The position numbers and the translations under genes are program-made. Below the pieces are notes generated by a model. The model was not told where the DNA came from, did no database searches, and was given only the letters and a program-made list of their open reading frames with translations. A stretch of 49,630 bases of DNA from a virus, in the IMG/VR virus record IMGVR_UViG_3300037119_000968, positions 1 to 49,630 of that record. The stretch is one strand, 5' to 3'. Shown here piece by piece: positions 7,083-14,684 of the stretch (its first letter is position 1; each line of letters opens with the position of its first letter).

Positions 7083-8974
7083 TGGTGCTCCGACTCGGGG
7101 ACGCCCCGGCGCTGAGGCTACGAGATTTGTGGCTGAATATCGGGCTTCTCGACACGGGGGCTGACTGGCACGGTGCCATCACGTCGGGGTGGGACTCGAC
7201 CAACGTGCGACCCCTTGCCATCACTGGCGAGCTGATCGACGGTGACCACTGGCAGCCGGGGTTCTACGCCTCCCGCACCATGACCTTGCAAGGCTTCGCC
7301 AAACTGACGACGCCGTCCATCGGCGGGATGCGGGCGCTGCGGGAACGGTGGGCATCGGTCGCCATGGGCGTGGGGACGCTCATCCGTCTGACGGTGGTGG
7401 AGACGATCGGCGTGACATCGGTGACACGGGACGTGGACGTGTACACGATCGACCGCCCACAGGTCGTGTTCGAGGGCTGCCAGACAATGCGGTTCTCCCT
7501 GGGCCTGTCGGCGCCCGACGCTCGCAAGTACTCCCAGACCGTAGGCACGGCGTCACTGGTGGGCACACTGCCCTATGACGCAGGGGTGACCACGGTCGCC
7601 GCCACCGCTGGCACACTGACGCTGGCCGTGCCTGCTGGGTCTACTACGGGTTCGGTACTGGAGGCGTTCCTTGAGGTCGCCGGCAACGTAACCGCCGCTC
7701 CTGCGGGGTGGACGTTCATTCTCGGGCAGTCCTACATCGGAGGGCGGACGCAGTACCTCTATCGCCGGGTCGCAGGGGGCGCCGAACCGGCGAACTACGT
7801 CTGGACGCTCAACGCTGCCGTCGATCACACGGGCACCATGACCCGGGTTGACAACTCCGACACGGCACAGGTGGGAGTCACGGCGATGAACGGGGATGCT
7901 TCGGCTACCTATCTCGCTTGGCCGGCGCACACCCCCGCCCCTCGTGCCCTACGCCTCTTCGGCGGTGGGTGGCCCGGGACTTCGGTCCCTGCCTCTGTGC
8001 CACCGCCGATATACCAGAGGGCTAACCCCGTCACGGCAGGCTCGGGGTCGCTGCTGGCCATCACCCCTCGGGCCTCCGGTGTCATCGACTCTGGCCCGAC
8101 GATCGTGGACCTCGTGCCCCTGGTCGCCAATGGGCGTATCTCGGTGAACCCCCCGCCCCTCGTCGGGCCGACGATGCTCACGATCAATGGCACGGCCGCC
8201 GTGCCCCCTGTTCTCACTATCGCCGGCCCCACCGCCTCTCCCATCGTGATCTGCAACTGGGGCCAGTGCGTGCGCTTTGACGTGGGCGCCGGGCTGGCGG
8301 CCGGGGACGTGATGGTCGTGGACTTCGGGACTCGCCGTGTCACGGTGAACGGTGTCAACCGGTACAACTTCACCTACCCCGGATCGTCGTGGTGGCAGTT
8401 GACGCCGGGGGTGAACTACGTCGGCTCCTTCGTCGGAGACGTCGAGTTCGACATGGATATCACCGACCTGTGGCAGTTCGTCACCGGGTCCGGTGGACTG
8501 GCACAGACCAAGCAGGTGTCGAACAATGGCACGGCGTCACTGGAGATCGTCATAGGAACGGCGGGCACGAACCGTATCCGTGCCACGTCCCGTCCGGGGA
8601 TCACGGCGGGGACCACCTACGCCGCCTCGGCCGTCATGCGCCCCCGCTCCACGGTGCGCAATGTCGCCATCGAGATCGCCTGGCTCGACTCCATCGGTGG
8701 CGTGATCTCGACCACCGCCGGCACGACGACGGCAGAGGGGGCGGCGCCAGCGTGGACGGTTCTCACGGTGTCGGGTGCCGCTCCTGCGGGCGCAATCTCC
8801 GCTGGGCTGCAACTGCGCATCGACTCCGCTGCGGTGGGTGAGGCGCACTACGCCGATCAGATGGGCCTCTACCTCGCCGCCCTGCCTGCGACCTACGACG
8901 AGCGTCAGGCGAACGCCATCGACTACTCGGGGGGTGGCACCGCCGTTCTGTCGTGGACGGAGGCTGACTGGTGA
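7082..8974 (+). CDS. Distal tail (Dit)-like protein with inserted beta-sandwich and C-terminal carbohydrate-binding-like domain
   Basis: A 630-aa protein starting in the last base of the tape measure stop (TAATG). Residues ~1-155 look like a Dit N-terminal domain, with 'FYASRTMTLQGFA' and 'FSLGLSAPDARKYS'. Residues ~155-345 are an inserted Thr/Gly/Val-rich beta-sandwich (TGSVLEAFLEVAGN...YLYRRVAGG) that resembles the N-terminus of the protein at 44697. Residues ~350-470 resume the Dit C-terminal fold (RRVTVNGVNRYNFTY then SSWWQLTPGVNYVG). Residues ~480-610 look like a CBM4/9-type module (TTYAASAVMRPRSTVRNVAI). It would form the baseplate hub and bind cell-wall glycans. Confidence 0.75.
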   Translation: MVLRLGDAPALRLRDLWLNIGLLDTGADWHGAITSGWDSTNVRPLAITGELIDGDHWQPGFYASRTMTLQGFAKLTTPSIGGMRALRERWASVAMGVGTLIRLTVVETIGVTSVTRDVDVYTIDRPQVVFEGCQTMRFSLGLSAPDARKYSQTVGTASLVGTLPYDAGVTTVAATAGTLTLAVPAGSTTGSVLEAFLEVAGNVTAAPAGWTFILGQSYIGGRTQYLYRRVAGGAEPANYVWTLNAAVDHTGTMTRVDNSDTAQVGVTAMNGDASATYLAWPAHTPAPRALRLFGGGWPGTSVPASVPPPIYQRANPVTAGSGSLLAITPRASGVIDSGPTIVDLVPLVANGRISVNPPPLVGPTMLTINGTAAVPPVLTIAGPTASPIVICNWGQCVRFDVGAGLAAGDVMVVDFGTRRVTVNGVNRYNFTYPGSSWWQLTPGVNYVGSFVGDVEFDMDITDLWQFVTGSGGLAQTKQVSNNGTASLEIVIGTAGTNRIRATSRPGITAGTTYAASAVMRPRSTVRNVAIEIAWLDSIGGVISTTAGTTTAEGAAPAWTVLTVSGAAPAGAISAGLQLRIDSAAVGEAHYADQMGLYLAALPATYDERQANAIDYSGGGTAVLSWTEADW

Positions 8975-9357
8975 GCGGGCTGACTCAACCCGAACCATCG
9001 CCGGTTCTCGTCGCCCATCCCCATGGCCACGGCATCGCCGTAGGACGAGTGGAACGTGAACCGAGCGTCGTCCTGACAACCCCAGCCAGTGGTGTCACAC
9101 CATCCGGTGTAGACGGCGAAGGTGCCATCGACCAGCCGGAAGACACCGCAGGCGTCGTGCTCGGGTCCGTAGCACCCCTCCTCTACGTGCCAATGGACCG
9201 TCTCCACGACCTTGCGAGGGTCGAACAGGTTGGCCCCCACGTAGGCTCCCGAGCCATGGTTCACCGCCCCGTTCTCACCTTCGGACCCGAGGATGTATCC
9301 CCAGGTGTAGTCGTCGTACCAGTCGTCATGGGGCAGGGTCGCAAAAAGGTCGCTCAC
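8923..9357 (-). CDS. Antisense conserved phage protein of unknown function
   Basis: A 144-aa minus-strand gene inserted between two baseplate genes, overlapping the Dit-like gene's 3' end by 52 bp. I chose GTG at 9357 (MSDLFATL...) because a good promoter ends 7 nt before it. The protein has an acidic N-terminus (HDDWYDDYTWGYILGSEGEN) and a Trp/Asp segment 'VYTGWCDTTGWGCQDDARF' typical of small proteins in many phages and actinobacteria whose role is unknown. Four or more Cys may be structural. It looks like a moron (an independently transcribed cargo gene). Confidence 0.75.
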   Translation of the reverse strand: MSDLFATLPHDDWYDDYTWGYILGSEGENGAVNHGSGAYVGANLFDPRKVVETVHWHVEEGCYGPEHDACGVFRLVDGTFAVYTGWCDTTGWGCQDDARFTFHSSYGDAVAMGMGDENRRWFGLSQPAHQSASVHDRTAVPPPE

Positions 9358-9393
9358 GTCCACAATTATGACAGGCAGGCGGCAGTAGAGCAA
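9358..9393 (-). promoter_or_regulatory. Promoter of antisense gene at 9357 (TTGCTC-17-CATAAT-7-GTG)
   Basis: On the minus strand TTGCTC (9393-9388), a 17-nt spacer, CATAAT (9370-9365) and then 7 nt to the GTG at 9357. CATAAT differs from the sigma-70-type -10 consensus at one position. The spacing predicts a leaderless or nearly leaderless transcript. Confidence 0.62.
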
Positions 9394-9404
9394 GGGGCGG
9401 GACG

Positions 9405-11030
9405 ATGACCGCCGCCTGGCCAGCGCTGGCGACACGGGGATACCGACTTGTCCTCGTAGCGATCAACGATCTCACGGGCGAGGTCATCCCCGTACACGAG
9501 TACACGGAGTTCCTTGTGCCACGGGTCAAGGAAGTGCTCAACGACATGGACGAGATGTCGTTCACGCTCCGGGTGCAGGACTTGGGCATCGGGTTCCTGA
9601 AGATCGTGCCCCAGCCGTACTACCGCACAGAGGTCCAGTTGTGGCGCCGTGACGTGTGCATCTTCTGGGGCGTGGTGGTGGGCATCACGGCGACGACGGC
9701 GACGGCGACATTCGAGTGCCGCTCGTTGGAGCTGTACCTGCGCCAGCGGCGTCCGGGACCGGCGGCGCAGGCGGAGTACGTGTCCAACCCGTCCTTCGAG
9801 GCGGGGACCCACCTTGGCCCGGTGCCCTCATGGACGGACGTGTCGGCCGCTGGCACGATCGTCACGGTGCAGGACCCCGGAACGGCGTTGGGGGTAAAAA
9901 TGGTCCTCGCCGGGTCCGCCGCCCCTGCCGGTGACGAATACCTGGCACAGACCATCGTCGTCACCGCCCCTGCCACTGCCGCCGTGCGGGTCGAAGTCTC
10001 GGCATGGTATCGGTCGCTGAATGCAGGTGGTGGCCCCATCGGCCCCACCTATCTCGACCGGGGGCTGTTCGTTGCCCGGTTCACTTGGCCGGGACTGGTC
10101 CTCATTGACACAGAGAGCGTGCCGCTGGAGGACCTAGCGACGGATGCGATCTGGCGGCGACTGTCCGTAACGACGGACGTGCCCGAAGGTCAGACGTATG
10201 GGCTCAACATCCGGCTCTACGTTCCCGAGGGCAATGTGCTCTATGACGCTGTCGCATCCCGTCGCCGCTTCGCCACCTACACCGTCTACGGAGAGGACCG
10301 GCGAGCGCTGGCACGGCGACTGGTGGAAGAGGCGTGCATGGGCGGCGTCGTCACCAACTCCCAGGGCGGCGGCCCCAACGGTGACCTTGCCTCGGAGATC
10401 ACGCACCCGCCCGTCTGGATACGGTGGGCACCGGACAACCCCGACGTGGGCGACACCCGTGCCGTCTACATCGACCACGACACGTCGTCGGACTTCCTGA
10501 CCCTGCTACAGGACTTCCCCCGACTCGGGCTGGCCGACTTCACCATCGACATCGCATCGGGGACCAATCGCTTCTTTCGGCTCCACGTGCCCCGCCGTGG
10601 CACGTACTACCCGGAGCACTCGTTGGAGGTCGGGCGCAACATCGTTCGGCTGAACTACAACCTGTCGTCGTCCAACGTGGCCGACCAGTTGCTGCCCAAT
10701 GGTGTCGACTGGTCGAACACCCTGCCCAATCCTCAGCCGACCGACCGTGACATCTGGGCGCAGGTGTCGCCGACGCCGGAGTCGACCATCCAGCAGATCG
10801 AGGACTTCATCCCCATGGAACGTGCCCGCCGTGAGAATCCGTCGCCCATATCCTCGGTCACGGTCCAGGCGACATCGGAAGCGGGGTCGGTGTTGGCGGT
10901 CGGTGACACCGTGCCCATCCATGCCTCGCTCGGCTACCTGCCCGGCGCCGATGGCACGTACCGCATCCTCACCCGCGAGTTGATACCGGCGTCGGAACTG
11001 GTGACCTACGAAGTGGCGCTGGAACCGTGA
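9405..11030 (+). CDS. Tal-like minor tail / baseplate hub protein with embedded carbohydrate-binding-like module
   Basis: A 541-aa protein, ATG at 9405 after a GGGGCGGG purine stretch. The N-terminal ~115 residues (EVIPVHEYTEFLVPRVKEVL...MSFTLRV, then VQLWRRDVCIFWGVVVG) match the start of Gp37-like/tail-associated proteins of actinophages. Residues ~122-285 look like an inserted CBM module (EYVSNPSFEAGTHLGPVPSW). The C-terminal half resumes the hub fold (ITHPPVWIRWAPDNPD, VTYEVALEP). With the Dit-like protein it would form the tail tip that contacts the cell. Its 3' end overlaps a convergent ASCH gene by 25 bp. Confidence 0.74.
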   Translation: MTAAWPALATRGYRLVLVAINDLTGEVIPVHEYTEFLVPRVKEVLNDMDEMSFTLRVQDLGIGFLKIVPQPYYRTEVQLWRRDVCIFWGVVVGITATTATATFECRSLELYLRQRRPGPAAQAEYVSNPSFEAGTHLGPVPSWTDVSAAGTIVTVQDPGTALGVKMVLAGSAAPAGDEYLAQTIVVTAPATAAVRVEVSAWYRSLNAGGGPIGPTYLDRGLFVARFTWPGLVLIDTESVPLEDLATDAIWRRLSVTTDVPEGQTYGLNIRLYVPEGNVLYDAVASRRRFATYTVYGEDRRALARRLVEEACMGGVVTNSQGGGPNGDLASEITHPPVWIRWAPDNPDVGDTRAVYIDHDTSSDFLTLLQDFPRLGLADFTIDIASGTNRFFRLHVPRRGTYYPEHSLEVGRNIVRLNYNLSSSNVADQLLPNGVDWSNTLPNPQPTDRDIWAQVSPTPESTIQQIEDFIPMERARRENPSPISSVTVQATSEAGSVLAVGDTVPIHASLGYLPGADGTYRILTRELIPASELVTYEVALEP

Positions 11031-11746
11031 GGGACGGGCGACCACTTCCGGGTGAGTCCCTGCCCGCCCTTGAATGGGACGGGCGGGTCAAGGGGCGTGA
11101 CGTCGGCCAGGAGCCAGGCGAAGCGGCCGGGGGTGAAGTCGCCGTAGTCGCCCTCGCTCAGGGCTGCGTTCCACTGACCGTCATCCCACGACTCACCTCC
11201 AAATCGCTGGCGGAGTACGTGCAGGTGCCATTTTGGCCAGTCACCCGTCGGCACCACGTCGACCAGCGTGCATGTGGCGACGACGGCACCGAGCGGAAGA
11301 ATGAGGGGCGACTGGCCACCCTTGGTCAGGCACGGCCTGGTAGTTGCTCCGCGGACACACGAGGGGGCAATCTCGCCCGATTCGCAGTCGCAGTCCTCGA
11401 CGTGGCGGACATCGGAGAACGCCACCTCGGCGTAGTGGTCGCCCACGGGCCCGTAGACGACCTTCTTGCCGGCGTGAATCGCCAGCGGCCCCCGGTACTT
11501 GGTCGACCACGACCTCGTCTCAATCGTCTTCACCCCGAGGGCGATGAGCGAGGCCCACGGCTGGTGGAGGGTGAGAACGGGGATCGCTCTCGGCGCCGCA
11601 CCAGTGGGCGGCAGTTCGTCCTGGTCGGGCGCCAGCAAGGGGACGAACTGGACACAGTCGCACTCCTGGCACTCGGCGTCTTCCGCCCCATCGTCGTCCA
11701 GATGGTCGACGTAGGAGTGCCCGCAGGTGCAGATAGGTTCGGCCAT
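11006..11746 (-). CDS. ASCH-domain protein, copy 1
   Basis: A 246-aa minus-strand protein. The N-terminus has a Cys/His cluster (CTCGHSYVDHL and CQECDC). The core 'VLTLHQPWASLIALGVKTIE' followed by TRSWSTKYRGPLAIHA is the ASCH signature, a PUA-like RNA- or modified-base-binding fold. A second, closely similar copy lies at 17726-18313; their 3' ends are nearly identical at DNA level (11044-11145 against 17738-17838), which indicates fairly recent duplication. The cargo-like position, convergent to the hub gene, suggests a moron. The substrate is unknown; RNA binding is inferred from the family. Confidence 0.85.
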   Translation of the reverse strand: MAEPICTCGHSYVDHLDDDGAEDAECQECDCVQFVPLLAPDQDELPPTGAAPRAIPVLTLHQPWASLIALGVKTIETRSWSTKYRGPLAIHAGKKVVYGPVGDHYAEVAFSDVRHVEDCDCESGEIAPSCVRGATTRPCLTKGGQSPLILPLGAVVATCTLVDVVPTGDWPKWHLHVLRQRFGGESWDDGQWNAALSEGDYGDFTPGRFAWLLADVTPLDPPVPFKGGQGLTRKWSPVPHGSSATS

Positions 11747-11761
11747 CCTTCATCCTCTCGT

Positions 11762-11773
11762 TAGTCTCGTGCC
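11762..11773 (+). promoter_or_regulatory. Candidate leaderless promoter for the 42-aa gene
   Basis: TAGTCT (11762-11767) stands 6 nt before the ATG at 11774 and there is no Shine-Dalgarno. The divergent ASCH gene starts only 27 bp away, so the two promoters must overlap. Confidence 0.5.
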
Positions 11774-11902
11774 ATGAGCGGCCCCGCACCCGTCAACCCC
11801 GAACTGGCGCCTGACCTGGCTCGTCGGGTGGCGGACCAGGAGGCACGCATCCGTCTGTTGGAACGTCAACTGGCCGACCTACGTCGGGCGCTGGGGCGGT
11901 AG
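11774..11902 (+). CDS. 42-aa coiled-coil micro-protein
   Basis: ATG at 11774 to TAG at 11902. The product is Pro-rich at the N-terminus (SGPAPVNPELAPDL) and then a single amphipathic heptad helix (ARRVADQEARIRLLERQLAD) ending LRRALGR, which would form a coiled coil. Short helices like this recur near tail and lysis genes in actinophages. It overlaps the stop of the convergent gene at 11879. The role is unknown. Confidence 0.6.
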   Translation: MSGPAPVNPELAPDLARRVADQEARIRLLERQLADLRRALGR

Positions 11903-12223
11903 CTTGCCAGCAGCGGCATCGGACAGGCAGGACCGAAGCGCAGCGGTCGCCGTCCAATCGTAGGCACGGTGGCGCTCCATCGACTCGTACAGCCAGTCGT
12001 TCGCCGCCTCCTGCCCAGCGACTGCCACTAGTTGCTGCCAGATCGTCTCGAACTCCGCCGCCATAGTCACGAGCCGCCGGGAACCGGCCGAGTAGATCAC
12101 GACGACGGCTCGTGACGGCCCATGGCGAACCCCGTGCGTCCATCCATCCTGCTCCACGCTTGGGGCGTATACGGCGGGGTCTGCGACTGCCGCATCACCA
12201 CTGGTGGGGCGTTCGTCGCTCAC
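11879..12223 (-). CDS. Hypothetical protein, last gene of antisense three-gene operon
   Basis: A 114-aa protein with GTG at 12223 overlapping the upstream stop (GTGA). The N-terminal half is acidic and probably disordered, with a short segment 'SRAVVVIYSAGSRRLVTMAA', followed by a helical region 'AEFETIWQQLVAVAGQEAAND' split by WLYESMERHRAYDW. The coupling to 12220-12444 and 12441-12740 implies joint expression from the promoter at 12741. No family was recognised. Confidence 0.65.
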   Translation of the reverse strand: MSDERPTSGDAAVADPAVYAPSVEQDGWTHGVRHGPSRAVVVIYSAGSRRLVTMAAEFETIWQQLVAVAGQEAANDWLYESMERHRAYDWTATAALRSCLSDAAAGKLPPQRPT

Positions 12224-12444
12224 CGCACACCAGCCAACCGTCGTGCATGGGTGAGACTCAGGCGCCACGTCCACGCCGAGACAGGACGCCCGCTCCGGTG
12301 CCCCGCGACCCGTGCCACCTGTTCCCGAATGGCACCGTCGACCGAATCGAGGTCGGGGTCACCGACGTTGGGGAAGGTAGCGAGGACCCGTGCCATGGCC
12401 CAGGCCTTCGTCTGACGGTTGCGGAGTGCGGCGGGGGCGGTCAT
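12220..12444 (-). CDS. Small basic hypothetical protein
   Basis: A 74-aa protein, ATG at 12444 overlapping the previous stop (ATGA) and ending in a GTGA overlap. It is basic and mostly helical (ALRNRQTKAWAMARVLATF; DSVDGAIREQVARVAGHRSG; ending WRLSLTHARRLAGVR). Size and charge would fit a nucleic-acid-associated protein, but no motif proves this. Confidence 0.62.
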   Translation of the reverse strand: MTAPAALRNRQTKAWAMARVLATFPNVGDPDLDSVDGAIREQVARVAGHRSGRPVSAWTWRLSLTHARRLAGVR

Positions 12445-12740
12445 CGGGGGGTCAGAGCGGCGAAGGCTGCGGCCTCTCCCGTCGCAGGGGACAGGGTGGG
12501 CGCGATGCCAGCAGCCGCAGCAATCGCAGAGGCATATCGCACGGCGTCCTCGATGCCAACCGACCCGATGGCCGACCAGTTGACGGACGGTTCCCATACG
12601 GTCCCGAACCGCACCTCAGGCCCGTACACCGCAACGTGAGCGGTGCGCCCGCTGGTCAGAACTACGGTGACAGTTGCGTACTCTCGGGTGTACTCGGTAG
12701 CGGGGGTGCGCTCTACGGTCATATCCATGGGTGTCTCCAT
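12441..12740 (-). CDS. Hypothetical protein, first gene of antisense operon
   Basis: A 99-aa protein. I chose ATG at 12740 because a TTGACA/CAGTGT promoter ends exactly 7 nt before it; in-frame ATGs at 12728 and 12722, the first preceded by GGAG, are alternatives. The body has beta strands (YATVTVVLTSGRTAHVAVYG) and an Ala-rich C-terminus (YASAIAAAAGIAPT). Its promoter is the twin of the one that drives the 13-gene operon at 20889, so its products should be made at the same time as that operon. No family was recognised. Confidence 0.68.
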   Translation of the reverse strand: METPMDMTVERTPATEYTREYATVTVVLTSGRTAHVAVYGPEVRFGTVWEPSVNWSAIGSVGIEDAVRYASAIAAAAGIAPTLSPATGEAAAFAALTPR

Positions 12741-12776
12741 ATCCCCAACACTGACAGATAGCGCCCGATCTGTCAA
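12741..12776 (-). promoter_or_regulatory. Promoter TTGACA-17-CAGTGT-7-ATG with operator-like dyad
   Basis: Minus strand: TTGACA (12776-12771), 17-nt spacer, CAGTGT (12753-12748), TGGGGAT, ATG at 12740. An inverted repeat TGACAGAT/ATCTGTCA (12752-12775, 8-bp arms, 8-nt centre) covers both boxes. A second promoter at 20890-20925 shares the architecture, including a TGAC-N16-GTCA dyad. A repressor or activator dimer could bind here. The dyad could also act as a weak terminator for the upstream gene, but lacks a U-tract. Confidence 0.68.
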
Positions 12777-12779
12777 GCC

Positions 12780-12983
12780 CTAAGACGAGGGTGCGTCACC
12801 CTTGCGCCATACCTTCTGCGCTCCCTTGTCGCCCACTTCGCCCACGACCACGACGCCCTTGCGCACGAGCGCCGAGAGCGAGTTGTCGGGGACGTAGCGA
12901 CGGGCGTCGGTCAGCGACACGCCCTTGTGACCTGCCTCGGTCAGCTTGTCGAGCAGTGCGCCCTTGCCGAGCAGTTCTGCCAT
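12780..12983 (-). CDS. Small winged-helix-like basic protein
   Basis: A 67-aa protein with ATG at 12983 preceded by a strong GGAGG ribosome-binding site, one of the few clear Shine-Dalgarno starts. The sequence 'LLDKLTEAGHKGVSLTDARR' then YVPDNSLSALVRKGVVVVGE has the helix-helix-turn-strand flow of a small winged helix (recognition helix about 35-45, wing about 48-62). It could be a DNA-binding regulator of the neighbouring operon, which begins 40 bp downstream. This is inference from shape only. Confidence 0.6.
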   Translation of the reverse strand: MAELLGKGALLDKLTEAGHKGVSLTDARRYVPDNSLSALVRKGVVVVGEVGDKGAQKVWRKGDAPSS

Positions 12984-13050
12984 CGTGGTCGTGCCTCCTG
13001 TTGTCGGGGTGACCGCTCAAGGTTACCCGCTCGGTAGCGTTGGCACGGGG

Positions 13051-13063
13051 TAACATCGGGCGC
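13051..13063 (+). promoter_or_regulatory. Candidate leaderless promoter of the lysis cassette
   Basis: TAACAT (13051-13056) is 7 nt upstream of the ATG at 13064, the first gene of the lysis operon. There is no Shine-Dalgarno. Confidence 0.52.
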
Positions 13064-13219
13064 ATGACTCCTGAGTTCACCGCCCTCTTTCTGGTGGTCG
13101 CCCTCGCCCTGTTCCTGCTCGCCGCATTCAACGTCCCGGTGCCGCGGGTGAACCTCGTGGCGCTGGGGCTGGCGTGCTGGGTGTTCGTGTCCGTGTGGTC
13201 TGCCGTCGGGGCGCTGTAG
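13064..13219 (+). CDS. Small two-helix membrane protein, first gene of lysis cassette
   Basis: A 51-aa protein with two predicted transmembrane segments: residues ~6-23 (ALFLVVALALFLLAAF) and ~30-49 (NLVALGLACWVFVSVW), separated by a short NVPVPRV loop. It starts at ATG 13064 and its stop abuts the next GTG. Small proteins of this type are common beside endolysin genes in actinophages and may be holin-related or only membrane-associated. It is too short for a precise call. Confidence 0.72.
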   Translation: MTPEFTALFLVVALALFLLAAFNVPVPRVNLVALGLACWVFVSVWSAVGAL

Positions 13220-13381
13220 GTGGAGACCCCGGAGGAGGAGTTAGTCCGTCTTCCCGTTGTCACGCTCGATGGACGGCCCCGATGGGCGTATCTCGCCGCC
13301 GTCCCACCTGAGGGGATGGTTCTGGTGGAAGAGGTCGAGTGGGATGGCCTAGTAGGGGTCCATCTTCGGGACGTCGGGTGA
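13220..13381 (+). CDS. Acidic hypothetical protein before endolysin (53 aa)
   Basis: GTG at 13220 follows directly on the previous TAG, and the TGA at 13379 overlaps the endolysin GTG. The product is acidic with beta-strand tendency (VRLPVVTLDGRPRWAYLAAV, then MVLVEEVEWDGL). No family was recognised. It is supported by perfect packing between two confident genes. Confidence 0.6.
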   Translation: METPEEELVRLPVVTLDGRPRWAYLAAVPPEGMVLVEEVEWDGLVGVHLRDVG

Positions 13382-14466
13382 CCTTCACCCCTGCCACGGC
13401 GGCACTGTTGGTCCGGGCCAACGGGGGCACGGACGAGGAGGCGATCTTCCTTGCGTCGGTCATGCCGGGGGAGTCTGGGGGCGACCCTGACATCGTGAAC
13501 ACCCATGCCTCGTGCGGTCAGGCCAATGGGTTGATCCTTCATGCCGTGGGGCTGTTCCAGATCTGCGACTACCCGAGCAGGGGCACGAGGGCGCAACTCC
13601 GCAACCCTGACCACAACGCCCGGGAGGCGCTGAAGATCCTGCGCAGCCAGTCCAGGGCGGCATGGACGGCGACCCCTGACCCCGATGCAGCCGACGAGGC
13701 GAGACGTGCTCTCGCAGGAGGTACGCCGATGGAGACGTGGCACCCGAGAGCGATCCACGCCGGGGCCAACCGTGGGGGGTCATCGTTCATCGGCGTCCCG
13801 ACGAAGCTGGTCCTGCACACGATCGAGACGCCGGCCGACACGTTGTACGAGTACAACTCGGTCAGCTACTTCGGAAACAGCTTCTGGCCCCACGCCACCA
13901 TCGACTCCCAAGGCATCCACCAGCACCTGGGCATCGACGGGTCGGCGTTCGCTCTGTACCACGCTAGCGGCCGGGTCGACACGAACCTGGCCAACGCCGT
14001 CCAGTGCGAGATCATGGGCCAAGCGGCGCACATCAACGACATCCCCGAGGAGACGTGGGGCCACCTGGCTGATTGGCTGGGTTGGTGCGCGGTGCAGACC
14101 AGTACCCCGATCACCTTCGCCGACTTCCGGGGCGACGGAGCCTACGGCGAGAATGCCCCTCAGCGGTTCAGCGATGACGAATGGCTCGCCTTCTCCGGTA
14201 TCTGCGGTCACCAGCACGTTCCCCAAAACGACCACTGGGACCCGGGCGCCATCGACACCGTGAAGCTCGCCCGCCTCATCCTGACCGTCGACCCCACCCA
14301 GGAGGATGACTTGACCACCGACGAGCACGAGACGCTCTACGCCACAAAGGACATGACCAAGGCCACCAACGAGGCCGTGGGCCGGATCGAGGTCGCCATC
14401 CGTGACCAGACGAGCGGCATCGGCGCCAAGCTCGACCAGATGATCGAACTGCTAAGTCAGAAGTGA
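13378..14466 (+). CDS. Endolysin: lytic-transglycosylase-like domain plus amidase domain
   Basis: A 362-aa protein, GTG at 13378 (GTGA overlap; longer frames upstream are not needed). Residues ~10-95 look like a lytic-transglycosylase/lysozyme domain: 'FLASVMPGESGGDP' with E32 as the likely acid, then AVGLFQICDYP and NPDHNAREALKIL. Residues ~140-305 are an amidase-like zinc domain: H147 in KLVLHTIE, H278/H280 in CGHQH, then NDHWDPG, the usual end of phage amidases. A helical C-terminus (~310-362) follows. No signal peptide, so release needs a holin. Its cell-wall-binding part appears to be encoded separately, next door at 14463. Confidence 0.88.
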   Translation: MTFTPATAALLVRANGGTDEEAIFLASVMPGESGGDPDIVNTHASCGQANGLILHAVGLFQICDYPSRGTRAQLRNPDHNAREALKILRSQSRAAWTATPDPDAADEARRALAGGTPMETWHPRAIHAGANRGGSSFIGVPTKLVLHTIETPADTLYEYNSVSYFGNSFWPHATIDSQGIHQHLGIDGSAFALYHASGRVDTNLANAVQCEIMGQAAHINDIPEETWGHLADWLGWCAVQTSTPITFADFRGDGAYGENAPQRFSDDEWLAFSGICGHQHVPQNDHWDPGAIDTVKLARLILTVDPTQEDDLTTDEHETLYATKDMTKATNEAVGRIEVAIRDQTSGIGAKLDQMIELLSQK

Positions 14467-14684
14467 ACGGCTACCCGAACCACTTCCACTACCAGGGCGG
14501 ACCCGAGGTCGCTGGGCACGTCACCACGATTCAGTACGTACTCAGGTACGGATGGGGATACGTGTGGCTGGCAGTCGACGGGTACTTCGGTCCGAACACG
14601 ACCAACGCCGTGAGGGAACACCAGCGGCGCAAGGGACTGGTGCAGGATGGCATCGTCGGGCCTGCGACGTGGGCGGCACTGTGA
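14463..14684 (+). CDS. Stand-alone peptidoglycan-binding domain protein
   Basis: A 73-aa protein made of one PG_binding_1 domain: 'TTIQYVLRYGWGYVWLAVDG' then YFGPNTTNAVREHQRRKGL and DGIVGPATWAAL, the family signature VDGxFGpxTxxAVrxfQ...G.VGp.TW. GTG at 14463 overlaps the endolysin TGA by 4 bp. In most lysins this domain is fused to the enzyme; here it is a free cell-wall-binding subunit, possibly acting in trans with the endolysin. It has no signal peptide. Confidence 0.9.
   Translation: MNGYPNHFHYQGGPEVAGHVTTIQYVLRYGWGYVWLAVDGYFGPNTTNAVREHQRRKGLVQDGIVGPATWAAL

Noticed and set aside
8971-9408. Plus-strand 145-codon frame between the Dit-like and Tal-like genes
   Set aside because: It fills the gap in the plus-strand operon, but the minus-strand frame there has a good promoter and recognisable conserved motifs, so this is its shadow.
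11027-11764. Plus-strand 245-codon frame over the first ASCH gene
   Set aside because: The ASCH motif on the minus strand is unambiguous, and the plus frame has shadow composition.
12112-12761. Plus-strand frames over the antisense three-gene operon
   Set aside because: The minus-strand genes are joined by GTGA/ATGA overlaps and have a promoter; the plus frames lack both.
12752-12775. Inverted repeat as a rho-independent terminator
   Set aside because: No U-tract follows on the minus strand, and its arms coincide with the -35 and -10 boxes, as in the sister promoter, so an operator is more likely.
13378-14684. Programmed frameshift joining the endolysin and peptidoglycan-binding gene
   Set aside because: No slippery heptamer precedes the endolysin stop; the GTGA overlap is the same as at dozens of other gene pairs here.
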